NCBI GenBank assembly: GCA_903885555.1
Contig: CAISIV010000010.1
Coordinates: forward strand, 1-37,850
Source of the DNA: an uncultured Hyphomicrobiales bacterium
GTDB taxonomy: Bacteria > Pseudomonadota > Alphaproteobacteria > Rhizobiales > Xanthobacteraceae
Length of the DNA stretch: 37,850 nt
Reading direction: 5' to 3'
Shown here one piece after another: positions 15,101 through 24,231 of the stretch. The notes under the pieces are model-generated. The model did no database searches and was not told where the DNA came from. It worked only from the letters and a program-made list of their open reading frames with translations. The position numbers were made by a program, and so were the translations under genes. Position 1 is the first letter of the stretch; every line of letters begins with the position of its first letter.

Positions 15101-15826
15101 TTAAGCGAAATACTGGCCGCCATTGGCGGTGAGCGTCGAGCCGGTCATCAGGCCGGCCTCGTCGGCGGCGAGAAAAACCACGCAACGCGCGATTTCTTGC
15201 GGTTCGCCGAGGCGGCCGATCGGAATCAGCGGCAGGATGCTCTTTTCCAAAACGTCCTTCGGCACCGCCTGCACCATCTCGGTATTGATGTAACCGGGGC
15301 AGATGGCGTTCACGGTGATGCCGGAACGCGCGCTCTCCTGCGCCAGCGCCTTGGTGAAGCCGATCTCGCCGGCCTTGGCGGCCGAATAATTGGTCTGGCC
15401 CATCTGGCCCTTCTGGCCGTTGATCGACGAGATGTTGATGATGCGGCCGAACTTGCGCTCGCGCATGCCTTCTATGACTTGGCGGCACATGTTGAACAGC
15501 GAGCCGAGATTGGTGTTGATCACCGCGCTCCACTGCTCCGGCTTCATCCGGTGCAGCATGGCGTCCTTGGTGATGCCGGCATTGTTGACGAGAATCTCGA
15601 TCGGTCCAACTTCGGCCTGGACCTTCTTGATGCCTTCGCCGCAGGCTTCGAACGACAACACATCCCACTTGAAGACGGGAATGCCGGTCTCGTCCTTGAA
15701 TTTCTGCGCCGCCTCGTCATTGCCGGCATAGCTGGCGGCGACTTTGTAGCCTGCTGCCTTCAGCGCCTTGGCGATCGCCGCGCCGATGCCGCGGGTGCCG
15801 CCGGTGACCAATGCAACGCGAGACAT
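15101..15826 (-). CDS. phaB: Acetoacetyl-CoA reductase
   Basis: PhaB reduces acetoacetyl-CoA to (R)-3-hydroxybutyryl-CoA with NADPH, the second step of polyhydroxybutyrate synthesis. The 241-residue SDR protein has the nucleotide motif TGGTRGIG, then NNAG, the catalytic Ser134 in NISS and the Tyr147-x3-Lys151 pair in TNYSAAKAG. VALVTGGTRGIGAAIAKAL and INISSINGQKGQMGQTNYSA are typical of PhaB. The start ATG 15826 has GGAGGAG about 9 bases upstream, and a longer open frame to 15931 is not needed. It follows phaA on the same strand, but a terminator and two candidate PhaR sites lie in the 179-base gap, so it probably also has its own promoter. Confidence 0.96.
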   Translation of the reverse strand: MSRVALVTGGTRGIGAAIAKALKAAGYKVAASYAGNDEAAQKFKDETGIPVFKWDVLSFEACGEGIKKVQAEVGPIEILVNNAGITKDAMLHRMKPEQWSAVINTNLGSLFNMCRQVIEGMRERKFGRIINISSINGQKGQMGQTNYSAAKAGEIGFTKALAQESARSGITVNAICPGYINTEMVQAVPKDVLEKSILPLIPIGRLGEPQEIARCVVFLAADEAGLMTGSTLTANGGQYFA

Positions 15827-15906
15827 TTTTACAAACTCCTCCCAATTCGTTTTTTGTTTTGTCATGGTGGAATTGTCACGTCCACCGTTTTGCTGCGCAA
15901 AAACAA

Positions 15907-15932
15907 AATGCCCGGCGCAAGGACCGGGCATT
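15907..15932 (-). terminator. Terminator after phaA (minus strand)
   Basis: Stem arms 15907-15915 and 15924-15932 (AATGCCCGG / CCGGGCATT, 9 bp) enclose an 8-base loop. Read on the minus strand it is followed by TTTGTTTTTG. It lies 74 bases past the phaA stop and 81 bases before the phaB start, so it should uncouple the two genes at least partly. Confidence 0.8.
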
Positions 15933-15942
15933 CTTAAAATTT

Positions 15943-15953
15943 TTGCATTGCAC
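15943..15953. promoter_or_regulatory. Candidate PhaR operator 1 upstream of phaB
   Basis: TTGCATTGCAC is a near-perfect copy of the palindrome YTGCANTGCAR (last base deviates). It sits in the phaA-phaB gap. PhaR from Paracoccus is known to bind CTGC-N3/4-GCAG sites, which this resembles. Its centre is 21 bp from that of site 2. Confidence 0.5.
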
Positions 15954-15963
15954 CAGAGTGACG

Positions 15964-15974
15964 CTGCAATGCAG
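15964..15974. promoter_or_regulatory. Candidate PhaR operator 2 upstream of phaB
   Basis: CTGCAATGCAG is a perfect palindrome around one base and exactly fits CTGC-N3-GCAG, the type of site reported for PhaR. Spaced two helical turns from site 1, the pair could hold two dimers on the same face of the DNA. Confidence 0.6.
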
Positions 15975-16005
15975 TGTAAATCCGCCGCTTAAAATTTAAG
16001 CGTGC

Positions 16006-17280
<1,275 letters not shown>

Positions 17281-17362
17281 TTACCGCAACGCCACAAAAC
17301 AGTGGCCCAGGGCGGCGGATTGCGCTTATGCTTGAGTTCTGGGCAGGGGAAACGTTATCAAA

Positions 17363-17941
17363 ATGGCAGAAGAAAAAGAGCCGATTACGATCAAGAAGTA
17401 CGCGAACCGGCGGCTTTATAATACCGGTACGAGCACCTATGTGACGCTCGAAGACCTCGCCGTCATGGTCAAGAACGGTGAAGATTTCGTCGTTTTCGAT
17501 GCCAAGACCGGCGAAGACATCACACGCTCAGTGCTGGCACAGATCGTTTCCGAGCAGGAAAGCAAGGAAGGTCAAAGCCTGCTGCCGATCGCCTTCCTTC
17601 GGCAGCTGATCCGCTTCTACGGCGACAGCATGCAGATGATGGTGCCGAGCTTCCTCGAGCAATCGATGCAGTCGCTCACCAGCCAGCAGGGCAAATTCCG
17701 CGAACAGATCACGCAGGCGTTCGGCGTTGGCGGTTTCGGCACGCTCGAAGATCAGGTGCGCCGCAACATGGAAATGTTCGAAAAGACCTTCGCCATGTTC
17801 GCCCCGCCTTTCGCGCGCGGCGGCAAGCCGGGAGCGGCCACGGACGAAAAGCCGGCCTCGACCGGCGGTGTGGACGAACTCAAGCAGCAGCTCGACGAGA
17901 TGCAGAAGCGTCTCGACAAGCTCGGTGGCGCGAAGGAATAA
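17363..17941 (+). CDS. phaR: Polyhydroxyalkanoate synthesis repressor
   Basis: PhaR is a DNA-binding regulator that also binds polyhydroxybutyrate. It releases phasin and pha promoters when polymer accumulates. The 192-residue protein has the N-terminal PHB_acc_N DNA-binding domain (ITIKKYANRRLYNTGTSTYV, about 8-70) and a PHB_acc domain (about 75-125, LLPIAFLRQLIRFYGDSMQM). A Gln/Met-rich middle and a C-terminal coiled-coil-like ELKQQLDEMQKRLDKLGG complete it. It is divergent from phaA. No YTGCANTGCAR site was found in the phaA/phaR divergent region, whereas two lie before phaB. In rhizobia this regulator has also been called AniA. Three bases separate its stop from the convergent EAL gene. 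Confidence 0.96.
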   Translation: MAEEKEPITIKKYANRRLYNTGTSTYVTLEDLAVMVKNGEDFVVFDAKTGEDITRSVLAQIVSEQESKEGQSLLPIAFLRQLIRFYGDSMQMMVPSFLEQSMQSLTSQQGKFREQITQAFGVGGFGTLEDQVRRNMEMFEKTFAMFAPPFARGGKPGAATDEKPASTGGVDELKQQLDEMQKRLDKLGGAKE

Positions 17942-17944
17942 CGC

Positions 17945-19636
17945 TTAAGCGTTGACCGCGAGATTTTGCCCGGCGAGCCACGGCCGCTCGCCGCTGGCGA
18001 GTCCGATCAGCGCGCCTTGCAGGTAATCGCAGTTCAAGCCGGTAAGAAGCTTGGCGGCTTCTTCGTCCTGCACCCATTCGGCAACGGCCTTGAGGCCAAG
18101 CCGGTGCGACAGGTCGATCATGGTGTGGACGAAGGCGCGGTCGTCACCCGACTTGATAATGTTCTGCACGAAGGCGCCGTCGATCTTCACGATATCGACG
18201 CCAAGCTTGCGCAAATTCCGGAACGACGTGTTGCCGGCGCCGAAATCGTCGATGGCGATACGGCAGCCGAGATCCTTCACGCGGCTAACGAAGCCGCGGG
18301 TATCGTCGACATCCTGAATGGCGGCGGTCTCGGTGATTTCGACGATCAGCCGTTCGGCGACGCCGGAACTGGCGCGCAGCAATGCGCCGAGGCCGGCCCA
18401 CCAATCGGGATCGACGGTCGAGGCCGGCGAAACGTTGACGCTGGCGGTCAGCGCGGGGGCGGCGGCGAGTTCGGCCACAACCATTTCCAACACGCGGTAG
18501 TCGAGCATGCGCACCAGGCCGAGACGTTCGGCCACCGGTACGATTTCGTTGGCATGGCACACGGTGCCGTCGCTGCGGCTGACGCGCATCAGGCATTCAT
18601 AGAAAGCTGGCGTGCGGCTGCCCGCATCGACCACCGGCTCGAAGGCGAGGCCAATGCGGCGTTCGTTGAGCGCCGCGACGATCTCGTCGGTGGCGCGCAC
18701 GCTTTCGCGGCGTAGTGCATCGCGTTCGACATTGGGGCGGTAGGCGACAAAGGATCCGTGACGCTTGGCGCGCGCGGCATGCAGCGCGTCCTGCGCGCGG
18801 CTGAGAATTTCCGGGACGGTCCGCGCATGACGCGGCGCGGTGACGCCGCCGATCGTCACAGTCACGGCAACCGGTCCGGCAAGCGTCGTGATGGTTTCGT
18901 CGCGCACGCCAGCTAGCAGCCGCTCGGCGGCGACGGTCAATTCGTCAGGCGTGCAACTCGTCAAGACCACGCCGAATTTGTTACCGGTGAAACGGCCGAG
19001 ATGATCCTTGCCGCGAAGCCGCGCGCGAATGCGCTTGGCGACCTGCGCGATCACTTCCTCGGTGGTCTCGAAACCATAGGATTCGTTGAGCCGCGCGAGG
19101 TGATCGATGGCGACCAGCAAAAAGCCGCACGAACCGCGGAATTTGACGGTTTCGTCGAGAGTCGCGCCGAGCACTTCGACGAGACGCACGCGGTTGAGCT
19201 CGCCGGTCAGCAAATCGAAGTTGGCAAGCTGTAACAGCTTGCTTTCGCGCTGGTGACGCTCGGTGATGGCGCGCACGATGCCGTGGGCGCGTTGCGGCCT
19301 GCCGTCGGGGCCAGCGAACCAGCGGCCGGTATCCTCGATCCAGATTTTTTCATCGCCACGCTTGAAAGCGTACTGCGCCTGATAGGCAACGCCGTTACCG
19401 GTATCGATCGCGCCCTGTTGCTGGATGACATCGACGCGGGCCTGCCCGCCGGTCGCGTCAGTGCACAACGCAAACGCCTTGCCGCTGGCGATCTCCGCCA
19501 TATCGGCGATGCCCAGCACCGCCGCGGTATTGCTGCTCCAGCTCAATGCGTCGGTGTCGAGCCGCCATTCATAGGCGGCCTCGCCGATAGAGTTAAGAAT
19601 TTCTGCAGCGTCTATGACGCCGGCTGCCTGTGTCAC
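17945..19636 (-). CDS. PAS-GGDEF-EAL protein, probable cyclic-di-GMP phosphodiesterase
   Basis: The 563-residue soluble protein has a PAS-like sensor (about 10-130), GGDEF domain (about 135-300) and EAL domain (about 315-555). The GGDEF signature is replaced by TGNKF (217-221), so cyclase activity should be lost. EAL-domain catalytic residues look intact despite variant wording: Glu347 (ECL for EAL), Asn401 (NVS), Glu433 (EITET), Asp463-Asp464 (DDFGAG), Lys484 (VKID), Glu520 (AEWVQ for AEGVE) and Gln540 (YLQG). The likely role is hydrolysis of cyclic-di-GMP, perhaps tuned by the degenerate GGDEF and PAS domains. It has a GTG start at 19636 with AAGGGG about 6 bases upstream. It is convergent with phaR. 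Confidence 0.92.
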   Translation of the reverse strand: MTQAAGVIDAAEILNSIGEAAYEWRLDTDALSWSSNTAAVLGIADMAEIASGKAFALCTDATGGQARVDVIQQQGAIDTGNGVAYQAQYAFKRGDEKIWIEDTGRWFAGPDGRPQRAHGIVRAITERHQRESKLLQLANFDLLTGELNRVRLVEVLGATLDETVKFRGSCGFLLVAIDHLARLNESYGFETTEEVIAQVAKRIRARLRGKDHLGRFTGNKFGVVLTSCTPDELTVAAERLLAGVRDETITTLAGPVAVTVTIGGVTAPRHARTVPEILSRAQDALHAARAKRHGSFVAYRPNVERDALRRESVRATDEIVAALNERRIGLAFEPVVDAGSRTPAFYECLMRVSRSDGTVCHANEIVPVAERLGLVRMLDYRVLEMVVAELAAAPALTASVNVSPASTVDPDWWAGLGALLRASSGVAERLIVEITETAAIQDVDDTRGFVSRVKDLGCRIAIDDFGAGNTSFRNLRKLGVDIVKIDGAFVQNIIKSGDDRAFVHTMIDLSHRLGLKAVAEWVQDEEAAKLLTGLNCDYLQGALIGLASGERPWLAGQNLAVNA

Positions 19637-19840
19637 ACTCGCCCCTTTTTGGAACGCACCGCCTTGTGCGGCGTTGTTTTTGCGAACCCGTTACCGATGC
19701 CGAAGGTACGCGTTAAACACTAAACAATCGCAAAACACAGCGATCTGTCGGCGTTAACGGACATAATCCCGGTGGCACGCGCCTTGCGATTGATAACGGA
19801 GACAACATTCAGTTGTCGCGAATCGAGACAGGCACTGTAG

Positions 19841-20128
19841 ATGCGTATCAGCGAAATCAACAGTTCAAGTTCACGGTTAACGGATTCCGCAAAGTTTTCC
19901 GACGAGCCGGGACTTGTTAAGGATGCCGGCGGACGCGCGCTCACGGTGATCGAGCCGCAGCAGGCCGTGCCGCCTGTGTCAAACTTCCGTCAGGCGCCGT
20001 TTCTCGCGCAGTTGATCGCCACCAAGGACAGGCACCCGCAAACACGCGACCGCCGCCGCGCCGAACCGGCTGAGGCCATCGACGCCTATCGCGCCGCCAA
20101 GGCGATGATGGAATTCGACGAAGGCTGA
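19841..20128 (+). CDS. Small hypothetical protein
   Basis: The 95-residue hydrophilic protein has no signal peptide, membrane span or recognised domain. The N-terminal third is Ser-rich (MRISEINSSSSRLTDSAKFS) and the C-terminal third is charged (RDRRRAEPAEAIDAYRAAKA). Codon composition matches the surrounding genes and the frame fills the gap up to the ggt stop, which favours a real gene. The ribosome binding site is weak (GAGACAGG about 9 bases upstream). The 204-base region before it, shared divergently with the EAL gene, carries no other frame. Function unknown. Confidence 0.6.
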   Translation: MRISEINSSSSRLTDSAKFSDEPGLVKDAGGRALTVIEPQQAVPPVSNFRQAPFLAQLIATKDRHPQTRDRRRAEPAEAIDAYRAAKAMMEFDEG

Positions 20129-20138
20129 CCGGCAGCGC

Positions 20139-21719
20139 TCAGTAACCGAGCGCCATGCCGTCCTTGCGCGGCTCCGAGCCGCCGATCAATACGCCGCGAT
20201 CCCAATCGATCTTGATGATCTGCGCGCCGCCCCAGGGCGACGGCTCGACGACGACGTCATGGCCGCGCGCCTTCAATCCCTCAGCCGTGGCCGCCGAAAT
20301 GCTGCGTTCGACCAAGGTCTTCTCGCCTTCGTAGAAAGCGCGCGGCATGTCGATCGCTTCCTGAACGTCGAGGCCGTAGTCGACCATATTGAGGACCATC
20401 TGCGTATGGCCCATCGGCTGGTAATGTGCGCCCATCACACCGAAGGTGGCGTCGCAGCGGCCGTCCTTCATCGCCAGCGCCGGAATGATCGTATGCATCG
20501 GGCGCTTGTTCGGGCCGAGTGCGTTCGGATGGCTTGGATCGAGCACAAAACCGGAGCCGCGGTTGTTGAACATCACGCCGGTTTTTTCGGTGCAGATGCC
20601 GGAGCCGAAGCTTGAGAAAAGCGAGTTGATCAGCGAACAGGCGCGGCGATCTTTGTCGACGACGGTCAGATAGACCGTGTCGCCACCCGGCGCCGGATGC
20701 GGCGGCAGCGGCACACGCCTGGCCTTGTCGATCTTGGCGGCCAGCGATTTGGCGAATGCCTTGTCGAGCAGCTTCTCGACTGGCACGTGCATGAAAGACG
20801 GCTCGGCGATGTGCGTGTCGCGGACGGCAAAGGCGAGGCGCGCTGCTTCGAGTTGAAGGTGGAAGCGGTCGGCGCCGGCCGGTTCGAGCGACTTCATGTC
20901 AAAATTTTCGAGAATGTTGAGAAGCACCAGCGCCGTGAGGCCCTGCCCATTCGGCGGCAGTTCGACCAGATCGAGCCCGCGATAATTGGTCGAGATCGGG
21001 GTCTGTTCTTCGCCGCGATGTCTGGCGAAGTCGTCGAGCGAGAGCACAGAGCCTCGCGCGTTCAGCGTCGCCACCATGTCCTCGGCGATCGGGCCTTCGT
21101 AAAAGGCGCGCGGGCCGTCTTTGGCGATAGCCTTCAAGGTCGCTGCCAGCGCTGGCAGCTTGATGACGTCGCCGACGGTCGGTGCTTTGCCATCGAACAG
21201 ATAGTGCCGCGTCGCCCCGGCACTGTTGCCGAGCTTGGCCAGTTGCTTGGGCCAATCGGAACCGACACGAGGCGCAACCGGAAAGCCGTTTTCGGCATAA
21301 TTGATGGCAGGCGCGAGCGCTTTCTCTAGCGAATAGGTGCCGCGTGCCTTGAGGATCGAACTCCAGGCTTCGATGGCGCCGGGCACGTTCACCGCGAACG
21401 GCGACGTGGCGGGGATCGACGTCATGCCTTTTTCAAGCAGCGCTTGCGTCGACGCTTTCGCGCCGGAACGGCCGCAGCCGTTATAGCCCCACACCGGCTT
21501 GCCGGGTTCGGCGATCAGCGTGAAACAATCGCCGCCGATGCCGGTCATATGCGGCTCGACCACGCACAACACCGCGACCGCGGAGATCGCGGCATCGACC
21601 GCATTGCCGCCGGCGCGCAGAACGTCGATCGCGGTCAAAGTCGCCAAGGGATGCGAGGTCGCCGCCATGCCGTTGCTGGCAATAACAGGCGAGCGGCCGG
21701 GCAGATGAAAGTCGCGCAT
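20139..21719 (-). CDS. Gamma-glutamyltransferase family, cytoplasmic type
   Basis: This Ntn-hydrolase has 526 residues and acts on gamma-glutamyl bonds (glutathione or related). The N-terminal part shows SNGMAATSHPLATLTAIDVL, GGNAVDAAISA and EPHMTGIGGDCFTL. Self-cleavage is expected before the nucleophile Thr348 in GGDTVYLTVVDKD, which would give large and small subunits. SLFSSFGSGI and GVMGAHYQPMGHTQMVLNM complete the active site. There is no signal peptide (start MRDFHLPGRSPVIASNG), so it belongs with the cytoplasmic YwrD-like branch rather than periplasmic Ggt. The substrate could be acylase-type as well as glutathione. A small membrane protein gene lies 23 bases upstream on the same strand. 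Confidence 0.92.
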   Translation of the reverse strand: MRDFHLPGRSPVIASNGMAATSHPLATLTAIDVLRAGGNAVDAAISAVAVLCVVEPHMTGIGGDCFTLIAEPGKPVWGYNGCGRSGAKASTQALLEKGMTSIPATSPFAVNVPGAIEAWSSILKARGTYSLEKALAPAINYAENGFPVAPRVGSDWPKQLAKLGNSAGATRHYLFDGKAPTVGDVIKLPALAATLKAIAKDGPRAFYEGPIAEDMVATLNARGSVLSLDDFARHRGEEQTPISTNYRGLDLVELPPNGQGLTALVLLNILENFDMKSLEPAGADRFHLQLEAARLAFAVRDTHIAEPSFMHVPVEKLLDKAFAKSLAAKIDKARRVPLPPHPAPGGDTVYLTVVDKDRRACSLINSLFSSFGSGICTEKTGVMFNNRGSGFVLDPSHPNALGPNKRPMHTIIPALAMKDGRCDATFGVMGAHYQPMGHTQMVLNMVDYGLDVQEAIDMPRAFYEGEKTLVERSISAATAEGLKARGHDVVVEPSPWGGAQIIKIDWDRGVLIGGSEPRKDGMALGY

Positions 21720-21742
21720 GGTGTTTGAACGCCGAAGGGGAT

Positions 21743-22159
21743 TTAGGAGATGTGCGGGAGCGTACCTTCGACCGTCAGGTCGCGCTGCGCCGAGCGCAAC
21801 GTAATCGCAAAGCCGCCCATCACATCGATGAGGCTGATGACAAGCAGTAGGAAGAAGGTGGAGGTGGCGGCCTGCTTGACCAGCAGGAACTCGGCCATGA
21901 TGGCGAGGAACACCACCAGCGACAGGCCGTGATCGACGACGCTGCGAATGCCGATGCGGGTCGACTTCATCATCTCGCCGAACAACAGCACGATCGACAG
22001 CGCGACCAGCATGTCGCCGGCCGACATGGTCCAGTCGCCGCCGGACATCATGTGCACGCTCGTCAGCGTCCCGGTCCAGGAGACGCCCGGCATCAGGAAG
22101 GCGATGATGTTGTAGATAGCGAAGGAAACCAGCAGCAGGGGAAAGCCGAGGATGAACAT
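21743..22159 (-). CDS. Small four-helix membrane protein
   Basis: The 138-residue integral membrane protein has about four hydrophobic segments: 2-24 (FILGFPLLLVSFAIYNIIAF), 46-63 (AGDMLVALSIVLLFGEMM), 78-96 (GLSLVVFLAIMAEFLLVK) and 100-118 (STFFLLLVISLIDVMGG). A short soluble tail ends in VEGTLPHIS. I do not recognise the family with certainty. It looks like a conserved alphaproteobacterial hypothetical. It lies 33 bases downstream of rpmF and 23 bases upstream of the gamma-glutamyltransferase, so it may share their transcript. Confidence 0.8.
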   Translation of the reverse strand: MFILGFPLLLVSFAIYNIIAFLMPGVSWTGTLTSVHMMSGGDWTMSAGDMLVALSIVLLFGEMMKSTRIGIRSVVDHGLSLVVFLAIMAEFLLVKQAATSTFFLLLVISLIDVMGGFAITLRSAQRDLTVEGTLPHIS

Positions 22160-22192
22160 GTCCAGCTTCCCTCCCGCTAGCGACAGAGCCCT

Positions 22193-22378
22193 TTAGGCTT
22201 CGGTCTTGGCCTTGAGAACCTGGCGGCCTTTGTACATGCCGGTCTTCAGGTCGATGTGGTGCGGACGGCGCAGCTCACCGGAGTCCTTGTCTTCGACGTA
22301 GCTCGGGCGCTTGAGCGCATCGGCGGAACGGCGCATGCCGCGGCGCGACGGCGAGGTTTTTCGTTTTGGAACAGCCAT
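22193..22378 (-). CDS. rpmF: 50S ribosomal protein L32
   Basis: The 61-residue ribosomal protein L32 has the family N-terminus [20 protein letters not shown] and conserved [16 protein letters not shown]. It has no zinc-binding cysteines, so it is a C-minus L32. AAGGG lies 7 bases before the ATG. Upstream, a perfect 12-bp palindrome AACGGGCCCGTT (22430-22441) lies in the 100-base gap to mtgA. In many bacteria rpmF is linked to plsX-fab genes. Here it follows mtgA instead. Confidence 0.97.
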   Translation of the reverse strand: MAVPKRKTSPSRRGMRRSADALKRPSYVEDKDSGELRRPHHIDLKTGMYKGRQVLKAKTEA

Positions 22379-22478
22379 GGTGGAAACCCTTGAGGCGTAA
22401 AATGTCGTTTGAAGCCGGGCTTATAGAGGAACGGGCCCGTTAAGGCTAGGGCAAATGGCGGCCGTTTATGGCCCAAAA

Positions 22479-23234
22479 TCAGCGATTTTGCCGCAGACAG
22501 GCCGCCGCCTCGGGTAAACGGGCGGCGCGGGTCGTATAGAGCCCCGCCAGCCGCCGCAGACCCGGTCCCGGGGCCTTGGCGTCCCGGGTGACCGGGTTCG
22601 GCAGCATCGCCGCCAGCAGGGCGGCCTGATAGGCCGTCAGATCGCGCGCCGGCCGGCCAAAGGCCCGCCGGCTGCCTGCCTCGACGCCGAACTCGCCGTT
22701 CGGGCCCCATTCGGCGATGTTGAGGTAAATTTCCAGCACCCGCCGCTTCGACAGCACCAGGTCGATCCAGAGCGCCAGCGGAAACTCTAGCGCCTTGCGC
22801 ACGAAGCTGCGGCCGCCCCACAGAAACAGGTTCTTGGCGACCTGTTGGGTGATGGTGGAGCCGCCCCGCGCGTCGCCAAGATCGTCGGCATCGGCCATAG
22901 CCGCGCGGAGTTCCTTGAAATCGATGCCGTAATGCTCGCAGAAGCGGCCATCCTCGGCGATGAGTACCGCCAGAGGAAGCGCCGGCGAAATACGTTCCAG
23001 TTTGACGAACTGCCGCTCGACCCGCGCGCCGGTGATATTCCGCCACAGCATCACGGTCGAGGTCGGGTCGACCACCGCATAGAGCGGCGTCAGCAGATAA
23101 GGCAGCGCCAGCACGATCAATATGGCGAAAAGCACCACCCGCAGCGGCCAGGCCAGCCAGGCCAGCCGTGGCAGCCGCAGAATATCGTAGGCAACCGTCA
23201 GCCGCTTGCCGGAACGTTGATCGGGCAGGACCAT
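22479..23234 (-). CDS. mtgA: Monofunctional biosynthetic peptidoglycan transglycosylase
   Basis: MtgA polymerises lipid II into glycan strands at the inner membrane. The 251-residue protein has one N-terminal membrane anchor (about 28-50, [20 protein letters not shown]) and a GT51 domain. The domain carries the catalytic-glutamate motif [11 protein letters not shown] (Glu94), then [38 protein letters not shown] and [11 protein letters not shown]. No transpeptidase domain follows, as expected for the monofunctional type. It is divergent from the prenyl synthase gene across 65 bases. Both functions bear on the lipid carrier and cell wall. Confidence 0.96.
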   Translation of the reverse strand: MVLPDQRSGKRLTVAYDILRLPRLAWLAWPLRVVLFAILIVLALPYLLTPLYAVVDPTSTVMLWRNITGARVERQFVKLERISPALPLAVLIAEDGRFCEHYGIDFKELRAAMADADDLGDARGGSTITQQVAKNLFLWGGRSFVRKALEFPLALWIDLVLSKRRVLEIYLNIAEWGPNGEFGVEAGSRRAFGRPARDLTAYQAALLAAMLPNPVTRDAKAPGPGLRRLAGLYTTRAARLPEAAACLRQNR

Positions 23235-23299
23235 GCCCCACCCTAACCCATCCAGACGCGAATTGCGGACAGCCGCCGCTCAAGGCTAACAATGGCGGC

Positions 23300-24226
23300 A
23301 TGAATGCCGCCCACGACTTTACCACGCGACTGACCGCGGTTGCGACCGAGACCGAAACCTTGCTCGGCCATCTGCTCGGCGATGCGCCGCTGCCCGGAGA
23401 AACAACGCGGCCGGAACGCCTGCTCGCGGCGATGCGTCATGCCGTGCTCGGCGGCGGCAAGCGGTTGCGATCGTTTCTGCTGGTCGAGACCGCGGCTCTG
23501 TTCGGCGCACGGCGCGACGGCGCGCTGCTGGCGGGCGCGGCGCTCGAGTGCCTGCACTGTTATTCGCTGGTCCATGACGACCTGCCGGCGATGGATGACG
23601 ACGACCTGCGTCGCGGCCGTCCCACCGTTCACAAAGCATTCGACGAAGCGACCGCAATTCTCACCGGCGATGCACTGCTGACGCTGGCCTTCGACATCGT
23701 CGCGCGCGTCGAAGTTCATACCGATGCGAATGTGCGCGTGGCACTGGTATCGGAACTGGCGCGCGCCTCCGGCGTCGGCGGCATGGCCGGCGGGCAGATG
23801 CTCGACCTCGCCGCCGAAGGCCGCTTTGCCGACAAGCGCACGCTCGGCGAAACAGAGATCATGACACTGCAGGCCATGAAGACCGGCGCGCTCATTCACT
23901 TTGCCTGCCGGGCCGGCGCCATTCTCGGCAAAGCCGACGACACGGCGCGCGCCAATATCAATCGTTATGGCGCGGTGATCGGCCAGGCCTTCCAGATCGC
24001 CGACGATTTGCTCGACGTCGAAGGCGACAGCGCCACACTTGGCAAAGCCATCGCCAAAGATGCCGCCGCCGGCAAGGCCACACTGGTTTCCACGCTCGGC
24101 GTCGCCGGCGCCCACGCCAGACTCGATGCGTTGATCGCCGATGCCGACGCCGCGCTGGCGCCGTTCGGTGCGAAGGCCGATACTCTGCGCGATGCGGCGC
24201 GTTTCATTGCACAGCGGCGAAATTAG
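23300..24226 (+). CDS. ispA: Polyprenyl synthetase, farnesyl-diphosphate-synthase type
   Basis: This trans-prenyltransferase builds farnesyl (or geranylgeranyl) diphosphate from C5 units for carriers, quinones and hopanoids. The 308-residue protein has GGGKRLRSFLLVE, the first aspartate-rich motif HDDLPAMDDDDLRRGRPT and the second in QIADDLLDVEGD. The two extra residues inside DDLPAMDDDD are typical of bacterial IspA. Other conserved blocks are GDALLTLAF, GGQMLDLAAEG and MKTGALIHFA. ATG 23300 is chosen by family N-terminus, because an open frame back to 23168 overlaps mtgA. A DUF1345 gene begins 5 bases after its stop. Product length (C15 versus C20) cannot be read with certainty. Confidence 0.92.
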   Translation: MNAAHDFTTRLTAVATETETLLGHLLGDAPLPGETTRPERLLAAMRHAVLGGGKRLRSFLLVETAALFGARRDGALLAGAALECLHCYSLVHDDLPAMDDDDLRRGRPTVHKAFDEATAILTGDALLTLAFDIVARVEVHTDANVRVALVSELARASGVGGMAGGQMLDLAAEGRFADKRTLGETEIMTLQAMKTGALIHFACRAGAILGKADDTARANINRYGAVIGQAFQIADDLLDVEGDSATLGKAIAKDAAAGKATLVSTLGVAGAHARLDALIADADAALAPFGAKADTLRDAARFIAQRRN

Positions 24227-24231
24227 AGATC

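Noticed and set aside
14828-15937. 369-codon + strand frame across phaB and the ttuC-like gene
   Set aside because: Antisense to two clear enzymes; no recognisable domain or ribosome binding site.
22430-22441. Palindrome AACGGGCCCGTT between mtgA and rpmF as a terminator
   Set aside because: There is no loop and no T-tract; at most an operator, and G+C-rich 12-mers of this kind occur by chance.
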